This document shows, piece by piece, positions 25,306 to 36,137 of a stretch of 64,000 nt of DNA. Both the position numbers and the translations under genes were made by a program. This DNA is from Megaleporinus macrocephalus. Taxonomy: Eukaryota; Chordata; Actinopteri; Characiformes; Anostomidae. The stretch covers positions 4,386,525-4,450,524 of the forward strand of contig CM038726.1 of the NCBI GenBank assembly GCA_021613375.1, in the 5' to 3' direction. Positions within the stretch are counted from its first letter, which is position 1, and each line of letters opens with the position of its first letter. Below the pieces are notes generated by a model. The model was given only the letters and a program-made list of their open reading frames with translations, did no database searches and was not told the DNA's origin.

Positions 25306-28300
25306 ATGGCCAGTATCTCAGTAGATCATGACCAGTTCAGCTGTCCAGTCTGTCTGGATCTGCTGAAGGATCCAGTGACCATCCACTGTGGACACAGCTT
25401 CTGTATGGTGTGTATTAACGGCTGCTGGAATCAGGAAGATCAGAGGGGGGTCTACAGCTGCCCCCAGTGCAGAAAGACTTTCACTCCAAGACCTGTTCTA
25501 TGCAGAAACAACATGCTGGCTGAAGTGGTGGAGAAACTGAAGAAGACAGAACTCCAAGCTGCTTCTCCTGCTCCCCGTTACGCTGGACCTGGAGATGTGG
25601 AGTGTGATTTCTGCTCTGGGAGAAAACTCAAAGCCGTCAAGTCCTGTCTGACGTGTCTGGCCTCCCTTTGTGAAACTCACCTTAAACCTCACTCTGAAGT
25701 TCCTGCTTTGAAGAAACACAAGCTGGTGGAAGCGTCTTCACAGCTACAGGAGAAGATCTGCTCTCAGCACGATGAAGTGATCAAGATCTACTGTCGTACT
25801 GACCAAAGCTGTATCTGCTATATCTGTACAATAGAAGAACACAGAGGACACGATACAGTCTCAGCTAGAACTGAGAGAAGCGAGAAACAGGTGAGAACTA
25901 GAACTCTTTAGGAATCAGTTGATGTTAATTGTAATCTAGAGTCTCATTAATCAGCTGGATGATTAAACTGTTTCTGTTCCTACATTCAAGGATTGATTTT
26001 AAAGCATGTATTAAAATGTTGTGTATGTAGGAAGTGTTCAGTAAACAGGTCAGACCAGTCAGTGATCATGTGACCAGCCAGCTCCCATCTTCCAGTCTTA
26101 TTGTGATCACATGACAGTGTAAACACTCTGTAGTGCAAGAGTTCATTTTCTTCTTCAGCTGCTATTAAAGTAAATCTTTGTAGGTCATAATTCACAAACT
26201 AAATATATGTGTTGATAGAATCAGCTGAAGGAGGTACAGAGTAAATTCCTGCAGAGAATCCAGGAGAAACAGAAGAAGCTGCAGGAGCTGAAACAGACTG
26301 TGATCACTATGAAGGTAAGTACTGAGCAGAGATTAGATGTTTCAGAGTTCAGTCAGGTTCTCCTCCAGTCAGACAGTGAGGAGCACATTTTTGGACTGTT
26401 TGGGATTAAATCTACATAGTTTTCCCTGATATCCCAAATGTGTAAGAGGAATCCAGGAATGACGTCTTCGTTATGTATGAAAACAGGAAACTACAGACAG
26501 AAGTATCAGTTCAGGATTGCTGAGATCTTCACTGTATTGGGTTCATATCTCTAAATCTAAACTAACCAAGCTAACTTTATGTGTCTTGGTGTCACGCATA
26601 CGGCAGTTCCTGACACTGAGGGTGCGTCCGAAATCGCCTACTAGTCAGTAGGTACTAGATTAGAGTCAGTACGTACTGCTCGAGCGCTAGACTAGTAGGT
26701 AATTTCAGTAGGAGAGTTTTAGCAGCCACACAATCTCGAACGTACTACGTCCATCATCTTACCAACATCCTATGACGCAAGACGTCAGACCACCTCCGTA
26801 AAAGTCCCACTATTCATTTAAAAGCTCGTTTACTGACCGATTTGGATTCTTATTGTCACACTATTAGGCGTTTTTGTCTGAATATGTAGTCACATGGTGT
26901 CAAGCTATAGCTCTGAGAAGGAGGGATGTAATCATTGTTTATCTCAGCAGTAGCGCTAACTTCTCTAGTGGTAGTTCATAGCTACGTAGACACAGCCGTC
27001 GTACCACTTTTCACCGTTTTTTCCTCTGCTTTGAATTCATCTGCGGTTCCAGGTGAATCATGGGATAGCGCAGTGTGCTGCGGTTGCATACATAAAAATG
27101 GCTGCCGATTCAGGAGGTCATCCGGACATCGTTCGCCTACTACTCGATGGCTACTGAGCATTTGGACATACTAGTCTACTGATTTCGCCTACTGAGCATT
27201 TGGACATACTAGCCGCGCTGGTCTACTGATTTCGCCTACTGAGCATTTGGACATACTAGCCGCGCTGGTCTACTGATTTCGCCTACTGAGCATTTGGACA
27301 TACTAGCCGCGCTGGTCTACTGATTTCGCCTACTGAGCATTTGGACATACTAGCCGCGCTGGTCTACTGATTTCGCCTACTGAGCAGTAGGCAAGTAGAC
27401 TATTTTGGACGCACCCTGACTCACTTCCGAACTCTGCACATCCTGATGAGATCACACCCACATGTTCTTGTCCAGCCAATCACACACCTTTCCCAAGTTC
27501 AGCCTCGCCCAAGTTCTAACTAGACACAGATTGCCATTTGGTACACTCCATATAAGCTTCACACACGTACACACTTTGCAAAGTGTTGCAATTCTGAGTG
27601 TTTTCTCTTTGCCTATCGTCTGTTCTGGTTTTGGACTTATTCTGCTTCTTGACTATTCTCCTTCTTAATTACTCCTTCTGACTGTGGTTGCCTGTGTTTA
27701 TCTTCTCTTTGGTTTTGATCTCCCTTACGTCTTCTCGACATTCCCTTTGGATCTTCCTCATGATTCGTTTGCCCTTCTGGTTACAGCCTTTGTCTGTTTC
27801 CTGGTTTGCAAATTTAACTTAACCCTGTATTGTGTTTGTTTGTATTTTACTGCTCTGTTTCACTTTTTATCTTGTTAATAAACCCAGCTTCACCTGTAGA
27901 TCTGCGAGAGTCATGCCAAGTTCTTTCTTTCTGACATTTGACTAATTAAGGTTGGGTGGCTACAGGGGGTCTCCCACCCTGTATGTAGTATTTTTTAGAA
28001 ACTGTTCCTCTTACAAGGTTCTCCATCCTGTGTGTGCTTGTCCTAACAGCGCTGTGCTCAGTCAGCAGTGGAGGACAGTGAGAGGATCTTTACTGAACTG
28101 ATCTGCTCCATTGAGAAGAAGCGCTCTGAGGTAACACAGCTGATCAGAGCTCAGGAGAAAGCTGAAGTGAGTGGAGCTGAAGAACTCCTGGAGAAACTGG
28201 AGCAGGAGATTGCTGATCTAAAGAGGAGACACACTGAGCTGGAGCAGCTTTCACACACAGAGGATCACATCCATTTCCTCCAGGTAACAATCACTGATCT

Positions 28301-30184
28301 ACAGAGGAACCTGCTCCTCATCCAGCTTCTAAAACTCTCTCAGCAGAAGTTCATTAAGACAACAGTAAATGTTCCTGTCTGGAGTCACAAGTTAGTCTTT
28401 AGTCTAATTGGAGCTGATTGCTTTCTCTTGTACTCCTTTATCTTCCTCCATTGTGTTTGTTCTCTCTGTAGAGTTTCCAGTCTCTCTGTGTCTCTTCTGG
28501 ATCTGAGGACTCTCCCAGCATCACTGTCCATCAGCATCTCTCATTTGATGGAGTGAGGAAATCAGTGTGTGAGCTGAAAGAGCGACTAGAGGAGTTCTGC
28601 AGACAGGACTTCAGTAAAATCCCTCCACACGGTAAGAGGAGCTGTTCTGCTCAAATCCATCATCAAAGAAGCAGAAGATCAAGTGAGGATCATAAAACAC
28701 ACACACAACAGCTTTAAGCAGCTCAGAGACTTCACAACAAACAGCTCCAACAAACACCTACATATGAGTGTTGATCCTCCATGACAATGAAAATGAGCTG
28801 CAGGTGTGTGAGAGAGGAGGAGAGTGGGCGGAGCCAGTGAGAGTCCAGGTAGAGTCTCTCCAGAGGGGGAGACAAAACATCTGTAATAAAGTTCTTGTAG
28901 ATCTAAAGATTAAAGTTTCTACTGAAACTAAATAATACATTTCACTTTTAACATCATCACTTTTATCTTTTCATCTTTATTCACTCTATTCACTCATTCA
29001 CTCCATTTACTCCATTCACTCATTCACTCCATTTACTCATTCACTCCATTTTCTCTATTCTCTTATTCACTCATTCACTCCATTTACTCCATTCACTCCA
29101 TTTACTCTATTCTATTCTATTCTATTCTATTTTATTCTATTGATGTTCTGGATTGTTGTGTTTGTGTGTCTTTACAGCTGCAGCAGTTCAGATTTTATCC
29201 TCAGAACCAAAAACCAGAGAAGATTTTCTGCAGTGTATAAGTAACAAACACACACACACACACACACATACACACACACACATACACTCACACACATACA
29301 CACACATACACACACATATACATACACACACATACACACACACACACATACACACACATATACATACACACACACACACACACACTCACATATACATACA
29401 CACACATACACACACACATATACACACACACTCACACAAACATATACACAAACATACACACACACATACTGTACAGGTGATTATATGTTTCTGGTGTTTA
29501 AATATAAATATATTGTTTATTTTGAGGCAGTGTATAAAATATTGAGTGTCCAGATATTTAAGACCATAAACAAATACAGTAACTGTATTACTCTCATAAT
29601 AAACACATCCACTGAGTAACAATCTAAAATACTCATCTTCTTCTTTCTTTCTTTTAGATTTCTGTCCACTGACTCTGGATCCCAACACAGTAAATCATCA
29701 CCTCCGTCTGTCTGAGAAGAACAGAGTGGTGACGTACAGTAATAACCAGAGTTACTCTGATCATCCAGAGAGATTTACTAACTGGGAACAGGTTTTGAGT
29801 AAGGAGAGTGTGAGTGGACGCTGTTACTGGGAGGTTGAGTGGAGCAGTGAGGGAGGAATTGTGTTCATATCAGTCTCATATAAAGGGATCAGCAGGAAAG
29901 GAGGAGGTGATGAATGTGGGTTTGGATACAACAGTCAGTCCTGGAGTCTGCAATGTTCTCCCTCTCTCTGTTTCCGACACAACAACATTGAGACTAAGAT
30001 CTCAGGACCTTCATCCTCCAGAATAGGAGTGTATGTGGATCACAGTGCAGGAACTCTGTCCTTCTACAGCGTCTCTGATACAATGACCCTCCTACACACA
30101 GTCCACACCACATTCACTCAGCCGCTCTACGCTGGGTTAAGTGTTTATGGTTTTGGATCATCTGTGAGATTATGTGATAAATAA
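25306..30184 (+). CDS. finTRIM-type RING / B-box / coiled-coil / B30.2 protein, copy 1
   Basis: Predicted cytosolic RING E3 ubiquitin ligase of the fish-expanded finTRIM (ftr) group, a family linked to antiviral immunity. Exons are 25,306-25,890, 26,219-26,314, 28,050-28,283, 28,472-28,631, 29,178-29,234 and 29,658-30,184, all GT-AG, total 1,659 nt, 552 residues. The C3HC4 RING spans residues 13-56 (CPVC, CGHSFCMVC, CPQC). Two B-boxes follow (about 103-192; second one CSQHDEVIKIYC to EEHRGHD). A heptad-rich coiled coil spans about 196-305. PRY-SPRY spans about 380-552 (LTLDPNTVN, GRCYWEVEW, RIGVYVDHSAGTLSFY). His27 replaces the proline usually seen in the RING PCGHxFC motif; copy 2 has Pro. 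The frame is intact. TRIM25-like or TRIM16-like names are possible database labels. Confidence 0.93.
26620..27416 (+). mobile_element. MITE with TIR-derived 47-bp minisatellite, in finTRIM copy 1 intron 2
   Basis: Terminal inverted repeats GGGTGCGTCC(G/A)AAAT at 26,620 and the complementary GGACGCACCC at 27,416 are flanked by a TGA direct repeat. That would fit a 3-bp target duplication, as in PIF/Harbinger-like elements. The sequence is non-coding. The right half holds the tandem array at 27,151-27,390. A second copy of the family lies at 13,440-14,270. It has no counterpart in copy 2. Confidence 0.8.
27151..27390 (+). repeat. 47-bp minisatellite, about five copies
   Basis: The unit contains GATTTCGCCTACTGAGCATT, GGACATACTAG and CCGCGCTGGTCTACT, with unit spacing 47 bp (for example 27,181 to 27,228). 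TTTCGCCTACT resembles the element's own terminal region (AAATCGCCTACTAG), so the array probably grew from TIR-adjacent sequence. Confidence 0.93.
27420..27960 (+). other. Possible solo LTR or other repeat in intron 2
   Basis: C/T-rich sequence with many TTCTG, TTGCC and TTTGGTTTT phrases ends in TTAATAAACCCAGCTTCACC. This recalls the U3-R-U5 layout of fish Gypsy LTRs, with a poly(A) signal near the end. No clear TG...CA termini or internal gag-pol were seen, so the call is weak. Confidence 0.3.
29105..29150 (+). repeat. Short (TTCTA)n tract before exon 5, copy 1
   Basis: About eight TATTC units, preceded by imperfect CATTCACTCCATTTACT repeats (28,977-29,100). It occupies the same place relative to exon 5 as the 0.35-kb array in copy 2. 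Confidence 0.85.
29249..29470 (+). repeat. (CA)n compound microsatellite in intron 5, copy 1
   Basis: CA runs with interspersed CATATACATA. It begins 15 bp after the exon 5 donor. The His-Thr and Cys-Val frames are artefacts. Confidence 0.95.
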
Positions 30185-30314
30185 TGATTTATATATTGAA
30201 TATGATGATTATCTTATAGATACATTCAGAATATTACTGACACTGTTTACACAATGAACCAGGTTAGTTTTTAATTATAGATTAATAGAATCTGTAGTAA
30301 ATTATAAAATCATA

Positions 30315-30320
30315 AATAAA
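30315..30320 (+). terminator. Poly(A) signal of finTRIM copy 1
   Basis: Overlapping AATAAATAAA begins about 130 nt after the stop codon, and the same signal is at 62,134 in copy 2. This gives a 3'UTR of about 150 nt. Confidence 0.65.
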
Positions 30321-32398
30321 TAAAGTTCTGTAAATGACAAAGTTGAACAAGTTGAAAAACAAGTATCTCCAAAACTGGAACTTTACAGGAGAGGCTAAAA
30401 ACTTTCTTTACTTTCAATGTGAATCAATGGAACCAGAATTATTTCCAAGCTATTTTAAAGCGTTTCTATTGGTCTGTTCATCATGAAATTCTCACACAGT
30501 GTAAACGGCAGCTGTCGTGTTTGAACGATGCAGAAGAATAAAATTCTATAAAGATGGAGATACATGTTTTTGTTTGGATAGTGACGATACGTATCAGTGG
30601 AATTGTTAACAGCACTTTGAAGCTAATCAGATAAGAAGAGCCTTTTACAGTCATATGTACTAAACCTGAGTCTCCTGCTGGCTCATGGGAAATGGAGTCC
30701 TCAGGTTCTTTTAGGGACTCCATTGAACCAGCAGGAGAAGCTGGACTGACTGAGGAGGAGTCTGGGCAGGAGGCGGGACTCAGATATGATTCAGGTGGTG
30801 GTTTATTCTCAGCACAGCGGTGACACTGACATGGTGTGCTGCTGGAAGGAGTTTATGGAATACATTTGAAACTAATCCTAGCAGTCCTGGTTCCTGCAGC
30901 ACAGCTTCCACATGTGGAGCGTATGAACTAGAGAGTAAATGATGAATGTTGAAAGTGGAACAGTGTCTACATCCTTTACTTCAGAAAAGAGGAGGAGATT
31001 CAGTTTTGATGATAGGAGTCCTGTAAGGGTTAAACAGCAGAACAGAAAGTTCCCCTGTGCTAAGATTGGGCAGCTCTGCTGTTCCTCTGTTTTCTTCCTG
31101 TTCTACTGGTCCAGGTGTAGCCTGTCAGCACATGATTGTCTGTGACGTCCTCCTTGTTCCTGATTGGTTACCTGGTTCTCAGGTTTCCTTTCAAAGCAAA
31201 GTCAAGTTGAGCGGCTGCCAGACTGCTGTCTGTTCTGGTATCTTGTGATTGTTGTGATGTTCTGTCTTTGATTGTTATTAGTGTGTCTGATCTGAGCTGG
31301 TTCTTTGACTGCGTCTGTGTTTTGCCCCGTTTGCTCTGTTTGCTGATTGTAGATAAACTGTAAATCTACACTGGTTCCTGTACACACTGTGGGTAGCGTG
31401 TTGTAGGGTGTTTAACACCATTTGGGTTTGTGTTCACTTTTCCTCCTGGTGACCACTAGTGCGGGAGTTAGGGAACATCTGTGTCTTTTTGTTTCACTTT
31501 GCTTTGGGAGGGGGTTAAGGTGGTCTCTCTTTCTCTCAGCTAGTGCTCTTTTGTTGTTGTGGTGGTCTTGTGGACTCCCGAAGTTTAAACACGCTGCACA
31601 ATAAAAAGAAACTTAACAAGAAACGACAGAGTGGTTTAATTTTGCCTCCCTGTTCCAGTCGGACCCTAGACCCAACCGGAACTACTTCCAGTGCAGTTCA
31701 GTAAGAATTAGAATGAAACTCTGTTCAAAGTAATGAATGTAAAGAAGGAGTAGTTGAGAGAGGCCCATACAAATATATATATATATATATTACAATCTGA
31801 AAAGCAGGGATGTAGCTAGCCCTAGTTTAGGTGCTTAAGCACCCCTAAATTGAGCCCCAGCACCCCTAAAGATTATAGTGACTGGAAAGACACCAACAAA
31901 TCTAAAAAAAACACAAATGTCACTGCAACCATTTGACGTCACCACCCGCTGTGCACGTCAGTAGTTAGAACAATGGTGACCTGTGTGCAGCGGGATTTTA
32001 CAGAAAATCTAATAAGCTGACAGAACACACGTGATGGTCAGTAAGAGTTTTAATAGTGACCAGTACTTCTGATTGTAGCTGCTCACCACTGACCACTGCA
32101 TCAGAGGAGGCACTGAAACAGAGGTACAAAGACTCTCTGAAGAAATCCATTGGTGCTGGTCACTCTGACCACTGCCAGTGTTCTGTACTTGCTTTCAATC
32201 ACAAGGAGACCACCATTCTCCAGACGGTCTCCTCCTTCTAATGAATGAAGGGGAGATCCTGAGCACAGAAGGAGGTGGAGAAAGAACAGTGATGCACCTG
32301 TAACGTTCAACTCTGCTCACAGTTATGACTCCAGCTTGCAGCAGGTGTGGTGGTGGCGCTACGCTCTGTCCACTCCTTCCAGGACTCTACTGGGCTGA

Positions 32399-32483
32399 CG
32401 ATGGAGATGTGGAGTGTGATTTCTACACTGGGAGAAAACTTAAAGCCGTCAAGTCCTGTCTGACGTGTCTGGCCCCCTTTTTG
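32399..32483 (+). pseudogene. finTRIM exon-1 fragment (B-box 1 region)
   Basis: Starting GATGGAGATGTGGAGTGTGA, this stretch is nearly identical to the B-box 1 part of finTRIM exon 1 (25,590-25,670), including AAAGCCGTCAAGTCCTGTCT. Homology ends abruptly on both sides. Cys-to-Tyr change (TTCTACACTGGG versus TTCTGCTCTGGG) removes a B-box zinc ligand. It is a leftover of a third finTRIM copy or of a partial duplication. Confidence 0.85.
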
Positions 32484-34039
32484 TTAATGTACCTACAATA
32501 ATGCTTTTAATGAAATGAAAGTAGCTCAAGTTATAATAAACATTATTTAATCCAACCTTTCACACGTACGTTCATAAATGGAAACAATGTGTTGAACGTA
32601 AGATTGAATATTTCTATGTACTGAACTGCAAGCTTTTAAATTGGAGCATAAGTAAAAGCCAAGTTAATCAGCTGAATCCAGAAAACCATGTAACAAACTA
32701 TATCCATTTCACCAAATAAAAAATAAAAGAAATCAAAACAGGTAACGCACACAATAGAAAGCCTTAAAACACTCAATAACAGCTCCAGCGAGTGTGCTAT
32801 GCTCCTTGGCTTGTCCATTGATGACCTCAAAAGATTGGGAGCATCGCTGATCATCACCTACGATAAGATAATCCTTTATTAGTTCCACAGTGTAGTTACA
32901 GCAGCAAAGGGAGATCAAAACAGTAAACAAACTAAATATTAATACATAAATATTATAAATATGTCAAAAAAGTCAAAAACAAAAACCAAGACACATGAAA
33001 CCTGCACTGTACATGGAAATACTGTACATTGGTAAGTTGGTACGTACCTAGATCCAAAACAAACGGGTATGGTCTTGTGACATGTGGACAGAATTCCACC
33101 ATATTGGTCCCACCTGTTTAAACATGAGACTTTAAACAGAATTAGTACTTTTATTTTACACCTTAATTCTAACATGCTTCAATAGTCTACTTTGATCAGG
33201 GACGTCCTAATCTAGTTTTCTGTCTCTTAATTTGAACCTGAGTATTGTAACGCTGAGTATCAGCTGATATCGATCCAATGTTAGCGTATATAACAAACCT
33301 GTTGGTCTACTGAATACTACAGTACTATCTTAGCTTTTAATGTGACACGTTTGAGTGATGCGTTTTTTTATTAGCATTTGTGTTTAATATTATTTACAGC
33401 TGCAACAACTAATTGATATTGATTCAGTTAATTGGCTTGACATTTGACACCTACAACAGAATAACAAACCTCATCACAGTGAGAAACTGCTAAAATGCTG
33501 TTAAACTGAAGTAGAGTGCTAATAAATGTGTCTTTTCTGATTTTTCAGTTACGGGGCAGTCGACTGAGGGATGAACTGATTTTTCTCTAAACTAAGTGGC
33601 CAAAATGGCTGAAGGGTATTTACTGGTTCTCAGGGCTTCTAATGCTACCAGTCCACATATGAACACATGAAGATATATAGCTACACCCTTGAAACATTTA
33701 GTTATTGAGAAATCATGATGGACCAACTGATAGATTATAGAATAGAAATAGTTTTAACTGATACTGTTTTGATCAAAGTCTATTTTAATTGTTTCATTAT
33801 GAATTTTGCAGCAATAAGAACATCACACACTATGAATTAATGGCTTGTGTTTTGGGATGTATTTCTTTTATACATATTATTCATTGCTATACATTCTATA
33901 CATTAATGTGAAACTAAATGTGTAGGTTTACACAAATCAGCTATAGCAGCTAGCATTAACCTTTACAGCAGTTAGACCTACACTAACTGTTCCATGGTTC
34001 TGGACCAGATGGGCTAGCCTTGCACACCCATGAATCTGT

Positions 34040-34245
34040 TTGAGTACTCTTGGTAGACACTGACCACTGCAAACCAGGAATACCCCACAAGACCTCCCGT
34101 TTTGGAGATGCTGTGTCGTCTAGCAATACCAACCTAACTTTTGTCAAACTGGCTCAGATCCTTACGCTTGCACATATTTCCAGCTTCCAACAAGAACCTA
34201 ATTATTTACTTTCTGTCTTGATCTCTCTCCTTCACAGGTGGTTTT
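34040..34245 (-). mobile_element. Tc1-like transposase N-terminal relic
   Basis: The minus strand contains a KRKDLSQFDKS-like segment followed by ISKTGGLVGYSW, matching the helix-turn-helix start of a widespread fish Tc1-like transposase. Landmarks on the plus strand are ACCACTGCAAACCAGGAATA and CAGATCCTTACGCTTGC. It has several disruptions and is a fossil. Confidence 0.65.
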
Positions 34246-34920
34246 AAAGTTGTGGCTAATTAGTGCACTTCAATGAAAACTTAACAGCAATACCAAACAT
34301 GTGGACTGTAAACAGTGAGTTACAACCTGTTTGATTTTCCATAAATACACTGTTCTACATTGATAATGCCATTCTGTCAATATTGTCTAAAAGAGGATCT
34401 CATTAGAATCAGCGAGGCAGTTCCCCAAAACCTTTCTTGGTCTGATAACCTGTTTATCAAATATTCTTTAACATGTCAGAGCTAAAATAACATATTTCAC
34501 ACCCAGAGTCTCATGTGTGTTGATGTTTACCGGTACTTACATTGCCTTTTACTTGCTGATCCCTTAGACATTCAGTCACTAAAGACGAGGCCATGTTTTT
34601 CTTTGTTTCCGATGCTGCACTGTAAACAGAGATCTGATGTATTTACAAACACTCACACACCAAGTAGTCACACCGCAACATCAGTCACAACAGCACACTC
34701 CCGTCTCTAGGAACTGCTCGATTTCATTAGGATTCTAACCATAGTCCTCCACTGCTTGAGCGAGAGACACCGTTTGGTGTCAAGACTGCTCACTATGTCT
34801 CTACCCTCCAGTGTTTTCTCGAGGACCTTCCTAATATTCTCAGAAAAAAGAGATAATGAGCACAAATATCCAATTTAGCTTTTAATTAGTCGTTTGTGAA
34901 TGGCCTCGTGTCTTCCCCAT

Positions 34921-34937
34921 AAGATAAAGTAAAACAC
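34921..34937. repeat. 17-bp target site duplication, 5' side of the LINE
   Basis: AAGATAAAGTAAAACAC, repeated exactly at 40,018-40,034, brackets the Tx1-type LINE and fixes its ends. Confidence 0.92.
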
Positions 34938-35220
34938 CGCTTTTGGCTAAGACAGTGGTCGACTCTTGGGTGCCGGCGGATCCTGATCTTTGTGACCTTG
35001 GTCTTTGTCACCGAAGAGGAGATTGTACTTTGTCCCTAGGTGTTGGAGTGTGAATCTTGGACAGTAGACTCTGCCGGTCTCGTTCTAGGGCTCATTTTCT
35101 TCAGTGTCAAAGGTAAGTGCAATCTTTTATTCATCTCTTTTGTTTTTTTAGGTGTTTTTAGCTATTTATTGGTGTTTCTTGTTTTAAGTTTTTTTTATTG
35201 GCCACCCGGTGCCTCCAAGC

Positions 35221-36087
35221 ATGTTGGCTGCCCGTGCCGGCATGCGGAGGCACCACAGTGTGCGCCTTTTATTTAGAGAGGTGGATGGGAAGCTCCTGGG
35301 GATGTCTAGATTAGACTTCTCCAGGAAGCTTATCCAAAAATCTCTAGGTTTTCATCCTACCAACCTGAACTGCATTCTGACTTTGCCTGCGAACAAAGGT
35401 TTTGACGTTAGCTTCTGCTCTGCTTCCCTGTTAAAAGATTTTTGGACTCGGCTGGAAATTGTAAAAGACCAGTTCTCTATGTTCAGGGTGGAGAAACTTT
35501 CAGACAATTCACACAAGGTGGTTTTTGTCAGAATGTTCAATGAAACCGTGAATGCAGAAGACATTACTACATGGCTGGGGAGATTTTGCACGGTGAGAAG
35601 CCCACCTAGCAAGGTACTGGACGAGGACGGCATTTGGAACTGCTCGTGGAGAGTTCCCATTAAACAATGGGAAGACCCGAGCAGTTATCTAGGCCTGAGA
35701 CAGATTCCGTCTATGATAGTGTTGGGAGAAAACCGTGGCTACATTTTTTATCAAGGCATGCCCAAACTCTGCTGCAAGTGCGGTAGATTTGGGCATTTAG
35801 CTGAGGCATGCCAAGAAATCGTGTGTGGGAAGTGCAGAGAAATTGGGCATACTTTTGAAGAATGTCCCAATGGCAGAAAGTGCAACCTCTGTGGAGACTT
35901 AAACCATCTCTACAGAGACTGCCCTCTATCTTTTGCCAACATGTTAAAGGCAAGTAAAATGGCCGCCAGGCAGCATGGTCAGGAGGAGAAGGAGAAGGAG
36001 AAGGAAAAGGAGAGGGAGGAGGAGGAGGAGAGGGCGGTCCCTATGGTTTTGGCGGGAATTTTGAATTTTATTAATGTAGTTTTTTAA
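35221..36087 (+). CDS. LINE ORF1: zinc-knuckle nucleic-acid-binding protein
   Basis: A frame of 288 residues from ATG 35,221, giving [14 protein letters not shown] at the start. An in-frame upstream GTG exists, but no earlier ATG fits better. The C-terminal third has three consecutive zinc knuckles: [28 protein letters not shown] and [14 protein letters not shown]. They are followed by a Lys/Glu-rich stretch coded by repeated AGGAGAAGGAG. This resembles the ZCCHC3-like ORF1 proteins of vertebrate Tx1 LINEs, which bind the element RNA. The last residues (ILNFINVVF) look unlike the family, so the original C-terminus may have been lost by frameshift in the purine-rich repeat. Confidence 0.85.
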   Translation: MLAARAGMRRHHSVRLLFREVDGKLLGMSRLDFSRKLIQKSLGFHPTNLNCILTLPANKGFDVSFCSASLLKDFWTRLEIVKDQFSMFRVEKLSDNSHKVVFVRMFNETVNAEDITTWLGRFCTVRSPPSKVLDEDGIWNCSWRVPIKQWEDPSSYLGLRQIPSMIVLGENRGYIFYQGMPKLCCKCGRFGHLAEACQEIVCGKCREIGHTFEECPNGRKCNLCGDLNHLYRDCPLSFANMLKASKMAARQHGQEEKEKEKEKEREEEEERAVPMVLAGILNFINVVF

Positions 36088-36137
36088 TTTATGGTCTTTT
36101 AAAAAAAATACCTGTCTTTTTAAAACCTACATTGCTC

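Larger units (their letters stand above)
30600..34900. other. Copy-1-specific repeat-rich spacer
   Basis: Homology to copy 2 stops after ATACGTATC (30,594) and resumes near 40,190. Contents seen are an SINE-like stretch near 30,800 (ACAGCGGTGACACTGACATG), possible LTR-like sequence (31,090-31,690, with AATAAA at 31,600), a short TA run (31,776-31,790), a TRIM exon fragment (32,399-32,483) and a Tc1 relic (34,040-34,245). The remaining sequence is unassigned. Confidence 0.5.

Noticed and set aside
29153..29688. Cys-Val and His-Thr frames in intron 5
   Set aside because: CA microsatellite artefacts; the real content is the 57-nt exon 5 and the start of exon 6.
31776..31870. Possible element end with repeated CACCCCTAAA
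   Set aside because: TTAGGTGCTTAAGCACCCCTAA is partly palindromic but no matching second end was found nearby.
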